64,000 nt of DNA, from assembly GCF_003573695.1 (NCBI RefSeq), contig NC_039362.1, positions 200,127,215-200,191,214 on the forward strand, in the 5' to 3' direction. Source of the DNA: Papaver somniferum (taxonomy: Eukaryota > Streptophyta > Magnoliopsida > Ranunculales > Papaveraceae). Under the pieces are notes generated by a model. That model was not told the origin of the DNA, did not search any database, and saw only the letters and a program-made list of their open reading frames with translations. Positions 35,561-46,933 of the stretch are shown in pieces; within the stretch, counting starts at the first letter, position 1, and each line of letters starts with the position of its first letter. A program made the translations under genes and the position numbers.

Positions 35561-37033
35561 ACAAACTGTTTTCAATCCCACGAAGGATAAAGTAGTCATT
35601 TAGCATGTGCTACGTGTAATAATCTCGTGCACGACATCTTGAGCCGTCCATATAAGACACGTGTAAGTAATCTTGACAAAGTCAAAAAAAATTTACCAAT
35701 CATGTGGGTCCAAGGCGTTAGTGCTAACGGTTGTGGCATTAAATAAACTCTGAAAAAATGGTGGCAGTTTCTTGAATCGGGATTTGCAAGTGTGGCAGTT
35801 TGTTAAAATTCCCAATGTTTTTCTCATTCAATCAATTTACTTTTGAAGTTAAATTGGAGGGTAGTGTAGATAAGCTAGTACTCGATGCCACAAAAACTCT
35901 AGTTAATCACCGGAATAAGAGGCTTAAATAAATAAACCAGAAGCCAATGCGGAATCCTCTTGCTAGTATTCAAGGTTCTACATGAACTCATCTCATACCA
36001 AATTAATTTTAGACCAAGAGATGATGCATCATTAGCCTCTCCACTGGCCAAGGCAAGACAGACTTGATAGTTGATAGATACTGATACAGTAGTCTAAAGA
36101 TTCAAAGTCAGGAATCCCAAGTTATTTATAGTCCCGCATTGCGCTGTTAGAAAGAAATTTATCTGCTTAAATATGATAGACAATCACTAAACTTCCGAGC
36201 AATGATATTTATTACAAGCACAATGTGGAAAGGGTTCCCATAACTTTCAGATCTCTCTCTCTCTCAAGAATTTGTTTGTGCCCGGATGATTTGTCTCTTT
36301 TTTTTGAGCAAGTTATATTACAATCTCTGAAGAATTTGTGCCCGCCCATATGAGCTCACTCTTTTTTTTGCAACAAGTTATATTACAAGCACAATGTGGA
36401 AAGAATTTTATACTATTCTCATGGTTGAATGAACTAGAACTAGTTCTTCGTTTTTCTTCAGTAGACCTTTTCATGGTTGGTTGTCTGGTACATTTCAATT
36501 TGTTGCCTTATGCTAAATTGGAACGCTCTACAAAAATAACTTCTATTGAGATGCTAACTAGACATGTTTCGAAAGCACAGACACAAACGCTGAGCAACAA
36601 CAGGCGTCCAAAATGTTAACATTTCTTACGCAATTCCAGCACAGAGATGTATTTGTATCAGACCATACCTATTATAACATGGGAACAAGTATCAGAATAC
36701 TCAAACCTGGATTATTCTTCGTCTAGTCTGTGATGTAGATAAGGTGGGCACCTCATTGATTCTTCTCCATGTATTCTCCCCTACTTTCAGCTTGGATCGA
36801 GTGTCACAGGCTGTGCAGTTCAAGTTGAATGAAAATAGATCTTTTTCTTCAGTAGATGGTTTGCCTTAAGCTAAATTGGCTCGCTATGTACAAAACGAAA
36901 ATCATAATTGATATACTAGTGCTAGTCATTTTTTGAGAGCTCCGAATCCAAAATGTTTAACATTGCCAGGACTTTGCAGTAGTGCAACGCGTGGAGAAAC
37001 TGCATATCATTTGGTTAAAGTTTGTATTTGCAG

Positions 37034-37130
37034 TGCAATGGAACAAATTATGACGTAGACTCTCCCTCAGTGGGGAGATCTTAGGCGAGCACCCTTCCAA
37101 AGTGCAATGGAAGTCACTAACCTAGGCCAT
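37034..37130 (+). repeat. Dispersed repeat, partial copy (part a)
   Basis: GAACAAATTATGACGTAGAC, CTTAGGCGAGCACC and CTAACCTAGGCC match 16211-16300. Confidence 0.65.
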
Positions 37131-38483
37131 GACCCTTCTTGATCATCCATAGACCCCGTCCAGGTAAGTATGGTTTCTAGTCGCATTTCAAGCTCCTCTT
37201 ATAGGTTTGTTTTCCTTCTGTTTATTGCTGATTATTATTAATAATCTTTTTCACAACAGTACGAGCCATGCTGTACCGGAGTGTGTGGGAGATGATTGCT
37301 TTTGAATTGGTAACTTCTGAAAAGCAGTCTACAGAATTAGTTAACAGTATAAGTGCATTAATGGTGCTAGGTTTTTACGCTCGCACAACATTTTGGTGTT
37401 CGATAATGAGGGAAAATGGTATTTGAGAGTCACAGAAATATTTTATACATCTAACAATCCAGTTTTCTGTAAGACGGCAGAGCTTCAGTGTCTACCACTA
37501 CAACAGATCGATCATTAGGATTTTGGCTGGGAAGTTGTCACCGAACCCTTTACACGGTTTCATGGTGTCTATCCAAGTTACCTAGACCTTGGGTGGAGTG
37601 TGAAAAAGAGTTTTCATTTTGGTTACGGGACCCCGTTTTCTGAAAGTAGAAAAATCTTCCAATTGGAGTTCCTCCAAAATGGTACGCTAGACCTTGGGTG
37701 CAGGACTTCAATTTTTTCAAAAACCCCTTTAAATGCTATAGCATGAAGAGCAGATCCCTTCTAAATTACATAATTAAGAAGGGATTTACAGAATATCATT
37801 ATTTTGAAACTGCAGTTGGGTTGAGTGGTTATGCGCTCAGTTCAAGATTTTAGCCCGACTTAGCATTTAGCGTTCTGAATGCAAAGATAAAGGAGATGTG
37901 GATTTTTTTGAATGAAGTTGTAATTCAGGTGCTCTTGAATTGGTTTGAAAGCACAAGACTCGTGACCAAAACAATTCCTTTGTACAAATGGCCTGTGTTA
38001 ACCAAATTTGAATTGCTCTTTTTTTGTGTGTGTGTGTGTGTTTTCCCATAATTCTAGTACCAGGAGTATATAATGTCAGCCAGGTACTACTATTTGAATT
38101 ATGTTTTGGCCAAATTTGGAAGTTTAATAAATCAAATTGAGGAGCACTTCCAGTTATGATGACTCCTTGAGAGAACTTCAGGCTGGCTGTGAGTTATAGT
38201 AAGTAACTTGTTATCTAGACAACATGTATAATGCAATCCAACTTCTCTACAGTTTGTCCTGAAGAAATCAAATATAATCCATTTTCATTTTCCACAAAGG
38301 TTGAAATCCAGGCAAACGTGAAAGCTTTCTATGTGGGAACCATAAGAGAGAAGAACGCACATGATGAAACCAGTTTCATGTTAATGATGGGAGCGCCATC
38401 CAGAGAGAAGAACACTCTCTCTCTCTCACCTCCAGGGCAAACGGATAACTGACAATTTGAAATCCTGATAATAGATTTGAAAA

Positions 38484-38600
38484 TAACTCTATTAGAAAAT
38501 ATTTACAGATTTGTTTTGTTCATTTCAGATTGCAGTTTATCTTGAACAAAAACTTGACGATTGATCACGCCAGGCATTGGTCATTGGATGAGATAGTGCA
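38484..38600 (+). repeat. Dispersed repeat, partial copy (part b)
   Basis: AACTCTATTAGAAAATATTT, GATTGCAGTTTATCTTGAAC and TTGACGATTGATCACGCCA match about 16388-16520. Confidence 0.65.
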
Positions 38601-38789
38601 CTAACATTCTTTGGTGAGTTGGAACTTTAAACTTGAAACCTATAATCAACTTTTCCTTATAGCCTTGATTTAATTTTATTACTTTTAGGGACCATTGGTG
38701 GCATTGACATCATTCTCTCAAGGGAGTAGTAGTCAAGTTGGGGATCAGCTGCATTGCTTAGCCCTGTTCAATATTTTATTTTATTTTTT

Positions 38790-39819
38790 TTTGATACTAA
38801 AGGATTATTCATTAAATGGTTTAAAAACTTACATAGTCATCTCCTGTCATTTTAATGATATCAGGAGGATAGTGGTTCATATAAATAAAGTTATTGGCTT
38901 CAAGTCTTGCTTTTTCAGCTATAGAATGAGCCACACTATTACTCAATCTATGAACTGACTTACAAAACCAGAAATTGAAACTAGAAAATTTATTCTTAAT
39001 AGCTGAAAGCAAATGTTGGTTATGCCAATGTATATGAGAATCCACCCTTTGCAGAGAGTTCACCACATTGTCACAATCCATTTCAAAAACCACCTTCTTG
39101 TAGTCTAGATGCTCCATCCATTCAACTGCCAATAACAAAGCTTTGCACTCAAAGTACTCAGCTCCAAATTCTGCTTCCACTTCCTCATTTAGATTAACAC
39201 CTTGGACCCCTAGTGTAGTACCTGCACAGTCCCGAATAATCAGTCCAACACTTCCCTTTTTAGTATCATACATATAAGAAGTATCAATGTTTATTTTCAC
39301 ATAATCAGTTCCAGGAGGTAACCAGGTCTTTACTATAGCATGATTGCTATCATTTTCCCAGGCAGTAGAATAGGATAGGGTACACTGCTGAAACAAAGTC
39401 TGAATTCTAGATATTGTACTATTAGCATTTGGTTCTGTATTTTGAAAAACCAAGTTGCATCTGTCCTTCCAAATGTACCAGACGGTGCACATAAGTTTAC
39501 GAATATAACCTTCATCTTCAAAACTGTTACCCAGAGTATTAGTGTGGCTTGAAAACCAACTTACCAACCAATCATGAAAAGAATTGAAATCCTGCAAAAC
39601 AGTTGATATGTTAATATTCACACGTAACCATACTGACCTTGCATAAGGACAATTTAGAAAGATATGAGAACTGGTTTCCAATATGTTGACATTTCATAAC
39701 CAAGTTCAGGAGGATTTTCTCCGTGACTATGAGTGTCCAGACTCCAGGCAGCTCATTACCACATGAATGGGTGCTCAATTATCTTTTGCTTTCCAAAATA
39801 ATTTAGCTTCATGTTTTAT
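38790..39819 (-). pseudogene. L1-type LINE 3' end: zinc finger and RNase H-like domain
   Basis: The long minus-strand frame (39681 to 38821) reads ETSSHIFLNCPYARSVW, the end of the plant LINE zf-RVT domain. An RVT_3 RNase H follows with acidic residues in VKINIDTSYM, EFGAEYFECKALLLAVEW and FEMDCDNVVNSLQ. The frame ends 30 bp before a T-run (38782-38790 on the plus strand) that is the poly-A tail of the minus-strand element. Upstream, KLFWKA and ELGYEM in shifted frames extend it to the hAT insertion at 39820. The RT part is missing here; related RT pieces lie at 42.3-43.1 kb and 17.3-18.6 kb. Confidence 0.85.
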
Positions 39820-39827
39820 GTAAGAAC

Positions 39828-40763
39828 TAGGGGTGTGCAACGGACGGACGGATGCGGTTTAGGGGTCACCCGCGTCCAATCTGTCAAAGTTGCGGATTTG
39901 GAAAATTCAACCGCGTCCGACCTAATCACCCGCGGATTTAACATCCGTGGATCAACGGGTGATGCGGACCGGACGCGGAATAGCCGCGGATTTAGTATCA
40001 AAAAAAAAAAGTTTGCACCTATCTGCGAAAATCCCTTTGTATGGGTAATTGATTTCTCTATTTATGTTAACTCACTGTCTCACTCCCATGATAATAAATT
40101 AATAACAATGAAGCAAATGCCAAAGTTTTGTTGCACAACATTACGAGTACAATATATACTTACTAGGTAGCAATCTTAATTAACACTGCAACTGATAAGT
40201 GTAGTGTAGTGATCTTTAATCATTTGACGCAGCACCTTGTTTTTGAAAACGAATGCGCCAGGCAAATAATTTCCTCTATGAATCGGCAAACAACACGATA
40301 AATTTCGTGGATTAGTGTTTTAGCAGGATTCTTGTCCACAATTGACCACCTTTGGCGGATAATTAACTGCTACCGTGTTTTGTGTTTATATTCAGTATCA
40401 AGAGGAGGGCATAGCTTCTTTTGCCAGTAGTTCTCACAACGCACCAATTGAAGAGTATGTAGTCTACCCCATGTTTTCAAGCTTCAAAACCTTCAGTTTC
40501 TTCAAGAAGATTTTGCAGATCTAAATGTTCTCTGAAGCAGACGAACCTCTTACTCTCAGTAAACAAAATTAGAGATATCTAATCTAATCTAAAACACTTA
40601 AACTCAATTTTTCTGGGTGTGGATGAATCTGCGGATTTCAAAATCCACCCGCAACCAAACCGCTAAAAGTGCGGATTTGAGAATCTCACTAGCAGTTTGT
40701 GTTTCACCTGTGGATTGGATACGTATATCATCCACCGAACCGCGGTCTTTTTGCTCACCCCTA
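39828..40763. mobile_element. hAT-type non-autonomous element, 936 bp
   Basis: The left end TAGGGGTGTGCAACGGACGG and the complement of the right end (TAGGGGTGAGCAAAAAGACC) form short TIRs. GTAAGAAC is duplicated at 39820-39827 and 40764-40771, the 8-bp TSD of hAT elements. Subterminal regions are rich in GCGGATTT/AAATCCGC words (for example 39893, 39939, 40632, 40671), probable transposase sites. There is no transposase frame. Confidence 0.92.
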
Positions 40764-40771
40764 GTAAGAAC

Positions 40772-41744
40772 AGACAAGCATACTTGGACAAAGTCATTAA
40801 GCCTTTGTAACAAAACATTTGGTATTGAGAGTTGTTGGGTTCCTCTAGGATAAGAGAAACCCTCCAAAAATAGGCGTATGCCGCTTAAAAACGGCAAGTA
40901 CACGGTATTCTTTAGTAAAAGGCGAAAGAATAGTTCGCTATGTGCTTACCGCACGGCTGCATGAATTGTTTGGGAGGGTGGAGTCCTAGTCTTATACAGA
41001 GCATTTTGAGGAGAGTTTCGCTTGCTAGTCCATGTGGGACTATTCCCTTTTCTCTGAAGTCCTAGATTTATATTATTACTTTCACTAAAATCATGACTAT
41101 AACTACAGGCGCAACAAGCTGATCAGAATAGGATGTGTCATAATCATCAACACCATTGAGATACCTGGGTTACTCAACATTAGCAGCTTCAATCTCAATG
41201 TTATGAACCAAAACTTGATACTTATTCTGGTTCCTTGTTTTGCTTGTGAAGATATACCTTACTAGTCATGGTGTTTCAAATAAATGTGTTTTCTTCACTT
41301 GTTTCTCCATGTTGTTGTCGCTGATGTTGCATATGATGGGTTGTAGGTGTTGATTCCAAAATTTACAACACCGTTGATATTCTACTTGAACTCTCAGAAG
41401 TGGTTTACAATTACAATGCCAATTCTGTGGACCTTAACTCAAGACCCAGCCATAAGTTGTCACCCCCTCATAATGCCACAATCCTAGCACTACCAGTGAG
41501 AGTATGCTGCATCAGTTTATTGACAGCCGAGATGTGTACAAGTGAAACTTAGGTTGTTACTATATGAATGTGAGCATGAGAAGAGACACTAGGCGAGGAC
41601 TGAGGAGATGCACATCCTTTATCAACAACTCCAAACAAAGATATTGAACAAAACCAAAACTTAAAACGTGTCCTTGGGACTCAAGTGAACCAGCAATTTT
41701 TAGTTGGCAATAATCCGTTGGACATGTTCTCCAAAAGAAAATGC
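40772..41744. other. No recognisable gene
   Basis: A GC-richer patch at 40870-40990 (GCCGCTTAAAAACGGC, CTTACCGCACGGCTGC) looks structured, but I cannot assign it to an RNA family. The rest is featureless. Confidence 0.45.
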
Positions 41745-41826
41745 CGTCAACAGCAGGGTTCGAACCTGTGCGGGCGAAGCCTAACAGATTTCAAGCCTGT
41801 CTCCTTAACCACTCGGACATATTGAC
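41745..41826 (-). tRNA. tRNA-Ser (anticodon TGA)
   Basis: The minus strand begins GTCAATATGTCCGAGTGG and has the class II form with a long variable arm (GGCTTCGCCC). The anticodon loop is CTTGAAA with TGA. The T-arm is GGTTCGAACCC region. The acceptor GTCAATA pairs with TGTTGAC, with one T-G wobble. The box A (GAGTGGTTAAGG) and box B (GGTTCGAACC) promoters are intact. No intron. CCA is not encoded, as in eukaryotes. A G-U pair closes the anticodon stem, otherwise canonical. Confidence 0.93.
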
Positions 41827-42349
41827 TGTTTTTAGATTTGTTTACAACAAAAGCTAGTAATTTAGTACAGGAGGATGCCTGGGCTAAGATTTTTATGTGG
41901 AAGATTGCTTTTGAATCAAATCCTATAATAATCATGTGTGAGACTTGTCTCAAGGCAGCTAACATAGCCTTAAGTACTTGTATAAATTTCATAGCCACAT
42001 TTTCCAATAAATCGTAGCCGCAAAAACGAGGGATTAGAAGCTATCCTCCATCATCCCTATATCTGGATTTGCATAAACTTAGTAGCTGCAAATGACTCAA
42101 ATTTCTGAGATTCAGTCATATTAATTTATAATATGAGGTGTTTGCACCTCGTTTTCTGGAGAAGAGAAAGAGAGATTTGTCTTATAAGTGATACGAAAAC
42201 ATGAGAAGTAAAAAAGGACGAGGAGTAGGATGCAGAGTAACTACTTTGTAAAGGTGAATGAATAGGGACGAAGGGAATTTAGGATAAGCGTGGTTGGCTT
42301 AGTATGTTTGTAATTTTCTTGTTTTAGGAGCGAATATGTAAAAAAATAT
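41827..42349. other. No recognisable gene
   Basis: AT-rich, short ORFs only. Confidence 0.4.
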
Positions 42350-43070
42350 TAAAATTTTGTTTTTGATGAGGTTGGAACAAGATATTCCTTCGTCAGTAAC
42401 AACCATCTATTTGTCATAAAATCAGTTATGGCCACCCAAATGACATTGTGATTGTGACCATTTTCAATACTCCACATGATGTATTCTTGGATGTCTCAGA
42501 TTCTTTTCTGGATATCTTTCCAAATTCAGGAGTCTCTGCCTTTGATTCAGTACTTAGGTTGAGAACATTTTTTTTATCTTTCAAATACTTTGTCGTTATA
42601 GTTTTAGACCAGTGGAGTCCTTTCAGTGGCTAGTCTTCATCCAATTTTAGTTACCATGGCATTATTATATAATTTCATGTTCATGAACCCCAGCCCTCCT
42701 AGCTCTTTTAGCTTAATAATAGATTCTCAGGCTTTTAGATAATATTTTATGGGATTGTTAGCATCCTTTCCCCGGAAGAAATTTTTTGTATTTTGTTGAG
42801 CTATTGGCATGTTTTATTGGGAAGTTTAAAGCATTTCATTTGGTAAATGCGAGAAGTAGAAGTAACAATTTCTATCAGAGTGACTCTCCCTGCTAGGATA
42901 GGGATTTGTTCTTCCAACCAGGCAAATCTTGTTTCTGTTTTTTCCACACAAGTCTTGAGGACTTGATTTTGCTTATGTTGGTGAAAAGAGGAGACCCTAG
43001 ATATCATTTGAACTCCCATGAAGTTGATGATCATGATTCTCATCAATGTTTTCACTGAAGAAAATCCCAT
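42350..43070 (-). pseudogene. L1-type LINE RT thumb remnant
   Basis: The minus strand from 43070 reads WLEEQIPILAGRVTLIEIVT and IYQMKCFKLPNKTC, the conserved post-palm segment of plant L1 RT (family AGRVTLI.SV.SS.PIYQM). Decayed LNKIQ..., WGK-like and GGLGF-like frames follow with many stops. In order and strand it precedes the LINE 3' end at 38.8-39.8 kb, so both may come from one element broken by later insertions and deletions. Confidence 0.75.
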
Positions 43071-43491
43071 ATTTGTTGAAATTTATGAGTTAACCAGAGG
43101 TTTGCTGAAGATCTTGAAGATATTTATGAGTTATCCAAAAATCTAGTGGATATCTTCAAGATCCGAGGTAATATTTCAAATATCCTTCGGTTCAAGGGGT
43201 TTTATTGGTTTATTGCAAAGAGAGAAATATTCACGAAAGAATGATTTGGTATTTCCTTGTTTTTTATTTTGGTATTTGCAGCTGGGTTACTTGAACCTAA
43301 CGATTATTGGTTTCAAAGTTGTGTCTGGGTATGCAGGGTCGTTCCTGAGAAAATTTTGCCGCGAAGTGAAGGATTTGTTTTCCCCATTAAGAAAATTAGT
43401 ATTAACTTAGTTGCATTTACATCATTTTGTCAGTATGGGTTCATTATCTCTATTTTAGAACTTCGGTAGACAGGGAATAAGTTTTGTATAT
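43071..43491. other. No recognisable gene
   Basis: Two overlapping plus-strand short ORFs without family features; probably non-coding. Confidence 0.4.
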
Positions 43492-43508
43492 AAGGTTGAT
43501 TGATACCT

Positions 43509-43704
43509 GGGTCCAATAGCATAACTCAGTGGTATCCCATCAACTCCAGTAAAGAGAAAGTCATGGGTTCAATCCCCGCCATAAAGGTTTGTATAGATTA
43601 GTTGTATAGTGTGTTTGGCGGTGTTGAGTCTGACAGTGGAGCCAATCCAACTGGCTGGGTTCGGATAATGGCCTGGGTCCGGCTTTCGCATATCAAAAAA
43701 AAAG
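43509..43704 (+). mobile_element. tRNA-derived SINE with 17-bp TSD
   Basis: The head carries a pol III box A (ATAACTCAGTGGTA, about 43520-43533) and box B (GGGTTCAATCCC, about 43566-43577). The body is GTGTTGAGTCTGACAGTGGA then GGCCTGGGTCCGGC, and the tail is an A-run (43695-43703). AAGGTTGATTGATACCT is duplicated exactly at 43492-43508 and 43705-43721. It has no coding capacity and depends on LINE machinery. Confidence 0.94.
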
Positions 43705-43800
43705 AAGGTTGATTGATACCTAAATTTGATTAGGCGGCTGAAGGCCGGCCGAAAATTTTGTTTTTTTTCTTTTGTTAATGATAGATAATAGTTACATATC

Positions 43801-44071
43801 GTTTGGTAATCTTATAGGAGTATTTTGAATGCAAAAAGTATAATTGATTCTACAAAAAAAAATGTTTGTGATTCTATTCAACATTTGATTTCTTAAAATC
43901 AATTAACCATATTTCAAAATTAAAAGTAATCAAGGATTTATATTTTATAAAAAAAATTTGATTCAATAATAATCAGATAATAACAAGTATGAAAAAACTG
44001 AGAAACACAAATAAAAAATACAAAAGGTAAGATTAAATTTAGTTTAGCCTAATCCTAGGGATTATCCAAAC
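43801..44071. repeat. Possible MITE
   Basis: GTTTGGTAATCTTATAGGAG on the left is mirrored by the complement of CCTAGGGATTATCCAAAC on the right. AT-rich, non-coding, no clear TSD. Confidence 0.4.
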
Positions 44072-44539
44072 AAAAATAATGTATATAATAAGAAAGTAGA
44101 AAACATCTCGTACATAACCATTTAGTCCAAATTAACATTGCTAATTCTAACTTTGTATTTTATATAAACTATGTAAAGGTCCCTTGATACTATTTATTAG
44201 ACAAAACACCCCAGATATGCATGATCTTTTTTGTTCCCCATCCTTTGTTGCCCCAAAGTGGGCCTTTTCATGCTTACCCCTCAGACCCGACCTTGGGGTA
44301 TGTGAATGAACCCTGATTTTGGGCATACTGAAATCTTACTAGGCATACTGCATAAAGACAAAAAAAAGATTGTGAAATAGCAAAATCAGATTACCCCTTA
44401 ACCCCAAATTTTTTTAATGGCAAATCTGCCCTTTACGTATTAGTGTTAGTAATATTGATTAGTGATTAAATATTTTGTTTAGTGATTAAGATAATTTTCA
44501 GAATTATAAAGGTTGTTTAGATGATTTTTTGGATCATGG

Positions 44540-45050
44540 TTCGGCGAAACAGGTTGAGGTTCGGCTCACATCTATGAGCCGAATCTACCAATTGATGAAC
44601 GGTTCGGCTCACTGAATCTTTTTACTGCATGCGCCGAACCTATAATTTTCAATTCCGACCCTTTTGCTAGACACTAGTTCGGCTTATATGAAAGTTTCAT
44701 AGTAAGCCGAACAACATCCTGAATAGATCGGAAAAAAATTTATTAATGGTTCGGCTTATATTTCGAAAATCGTATGAGCCGAACATCAATTTGTTATTTT
44801 TTGGGTTAAAATATTGTTATTGGTTCGGCACATATTGAGAATATCGTAATAGCCGAACCTCGTAAATGTGCTAGGTTCTGCACATATTATGATTATCGAA
44901 TACTCCGAACCCCTATGCATCTCTATCTGTGACTAGGTTCGGCTTGAAATTTCATGAAATTTCATGCCGAACTGTTCATATACACTTACAAGAAGCTTTT
45001 GTGAAGAACAGTTCGGCTAAAAACGCAACTCAATTTTGAGCCGAACCCAA
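44540..45050. repeat. Eight-hairpin TTCGGC/GCCGAA array
   Basis: Units at about 44540-44587, 44601-44641, 44676-44712, 44748-44785, 44821-44859, 44872-44911 (degenerate GGTTCTGC), 44935-44970 and 45010-45050. Spacing is about 60-75 bp. Loops are AT-rich and unrelated to one another. The array fills most of the element's interior. Confidence 0.92.
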
Positions 45051-45119
45051 CACTGTAACCGTCATTTAATCGATGAAAAACATCAAATAGGAGATTGGGT
45101 TTGTAAAACTTGCTTTCTT

Positions 45120-45284
45120 ATCCTCATTTCCGGAGTTGGAGATGCAGTTGGTTCAATTTCTGTTTCAATTGGTGGTTGATTTTCAGTTTCTACACCTTCA
45201 TCTTCAATTGGTTCTTCTTATTCAATTGATGGATTAGAAGACGATTTGGTTTGCCTAGTCCCTGCTTTTCTTTGTACGAGTCAT
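45120..45284 (-). pseudogene. PMD gene first-exon relic
   Basis: The minus strand from ATG at 45284 parallels 22751-22909: a basic start, CTTCTAATCCATCAATTGAA, then CCGGAAATGAGGAT before the donor. In-frame stops are present. The donor position reads GCAAGT rather than GT. Only this exon of the PMD gene survives. Confidence 0.7.
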
Positions 45285-45579
45285 TATGTGATTGAGTTTA
45301 ATCGACGATCAAATTTTTACGAATCGACAATTAATCACGATGATGAATTTTTTTTTCGCAGGAGGGGGAAGAGTTCGGCTAGAGGAGGAGGAAGAAGAAG
45401 AGATGGTAAGGGAAACTGATTTTGATTTTTTAGAAAAATGGTTTTAGATTTTTGTATTAAGGGTATACAGGTTATTGAACTACCCATAGGGTACCCCTTA
45501 TAAGGTCACCCAATATGGGACTATTGTTTTGTATGCCTAGAAAGATTTAGGTATGCCCAAAATCAGGGTTCATGTGAAT

Positions 45580-46933
45580 TATGGCCAGTCCGATGAAGTT
45601 GGAGAGTTTTTTGAAAAGCTAACTTTTGGTTGTGTTTCACCAGTTGCGATCAAGGAGAGTAAAAACATGAAAAAATAGTGTTCTTCTGCTAGTAGGGCCC
45701 TAATTACTACTATATGGAGCCAAATTCATAGATTTATTGGAGACTATAAACAAGAGTCCTTTAGTTGGTACTGCTCTCATGGATAAACGTGCAAGTTGGA
45801 GATATTCATGGAAGTAGATGAGAAGGTGAGAGATTTATAGACTGCAATTAGTTGTTGGCTTGCTATGAATCGGCGGACATATTTAATTATCCCCAACTCT
45901 CAGAAATAAAATTACAAGGGGTAAAGCCAGATAGTGAATCCCGGTTGTGGGTTTAAAACCTGCATGTTTAAGACATGCATATGATATTTCCAAACATGTA
46001 AGTGTGTACACAATAACCTGGTGAATCTGAAGGGATAAATGCTCAATTATTGTTTAGGATAAAGCTCTTAATCACCATTCTACTGTCAGAACTGCCATGA
46101 AATTAGTATTAGATACAAAACAGTAATTAGGATTCTCAACCAGTTATAACTCCACATGTTTGGTTATATTTTGCAGCTGCTACTAGTAATTTACCTCAGG
46201 ATTGTTTTATCGTTTACTATGAAGCATCTTTTTGTTAGAGCATTGTTCAGTCGAACTCGTAAGCGTTGCTATCTCAAGCTTTTTTGTCAATTTCAGTTGT
46301 CAAACTTATAAGTCTTGATTTCTAGCCTACCTATAGTTATGTCTCGGATTAGGATAGATTATGTAGTGGAGCTCTATACTTCACGGCGTTGATCGATTGA
46401 AGATGAAGAACTACTAAGGGGAGCTTGTGGAACTTCATCAACAAAAGGTATATGGAGACTTGAACTCATCTATCACTCAGAAGTTTATTTCTACTCTATC
46501 TCCTATTGAGGAAAAAGTCGTATAGCTATATAGACTTTATCTTATACACATTTGATATTTTGAGTTGAGTTTAACTCGCTAGTAAGCTTTCTCTTTAACC
46601 AAGTTCATCTTTTATTCTTGAAGAAAGTCAAAAGATGATCATGTGAAAATCGTCTGGTAACATCTTACATGATTTGTGTGAGACAGTCATTTGATGTAGA
46701 CTTGGAATGTTTCGTATTGATCATTTGATCACTTGAAAATTGCTTTGAAGCTAATAGTTTGTGTTAGAGCATAGCTCCAAGAATACTGTGCAACCTTGTG
46801 TACTCAAAAAGGACGTACGATACTATCAGGAAATTCCAAACAGAAAAATCCTGATGGGATGGGTAATCTTACTTCTTGTCCTATCTCTCCCCTTCAATAG
46901 TGTAGTGACAGTTGTTGTACCTTTTTTCTACAT
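45580..46933. other. Unassigned; possible Copia LTR/leader
   Basis: No ORF of note. The stretch 46230-46900 directly precedes the Copia pol fragment and is repeat-like in texture, but I find no duplicate in the window and no clear TG...CA boundary. Confidence 0.3.

Larger units (their letters stand above)
33450..35813. mobile_element. Long-TIR MULE, 2364 bp, perfect 9-bp TSD
   Basis: The left end GGGGATTTTAATAAAGTGTC and the complement of the right end (GGGAATTTTAACAAACTGCC) are alignable for about 85 bp, with the shared AATGCCACCGTTTTTT-type and CAGAGTTTATTAAATGCCA segments. AATGTTTTT is duplicated at 33441-33449 and 35814-35822. Nine-bp TSDs and long TIRs are diagnostic of Mutator-like elements. 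The cargo is a small zinc-knuckle ORF (plus) and an acidic ORF pair (minus). No transposase core is present, so it is non-autonomous or a gene-capturing copy. Confidence 0.93.
35823..38764. other. Mostly unassigned, with two dispersed repeat fragments
   Basis: No credible gene. It carries partial copies of the 16.2-16.6 kb repeat at 37034-37130 and 38484-38600, a CT microsatellite (about 36252-36263) and a short GT microsatellite (about 38026-38040). Confidence 0.5.
44308..45571. mobile_element. Deletion derivative of the PMD-MULE family, 1264 bp
   Basis: The ends GAACCCTGATTTTGGGCATA are inverted exactly at 45552-45571, and the inner part has a second GGCATAC word as in the 10-kb MULE. ATGTGAAT is duplicated at 44300-44307 and 45572-45579. 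It retains only a leader and first exon related to PMD gene B (minus strand, 45120-45284) and an eight-unit TTCGGC hairpin array. No transposase is present. Exact TIRs and TSD suggest a younger insertion than the 10-kb copy. Confidence 0.92.

Noticed and set aside
40865..40990. GC-richer patch with inverted repeats, possible structured RNA or organelle-derived DNA
   Set aside because: I could not match it to group II intron domain V, snRNA, SRP RNA or a plastid gene; too uncertain to annotate.
44540..45050. Regular repeats with variable spacers, superficially CRISPR-like
   Set aside because: Units are inverted repeats with variable arms and unequal spacing in a plant transposon. No cas genes, and a eukaryotic context.
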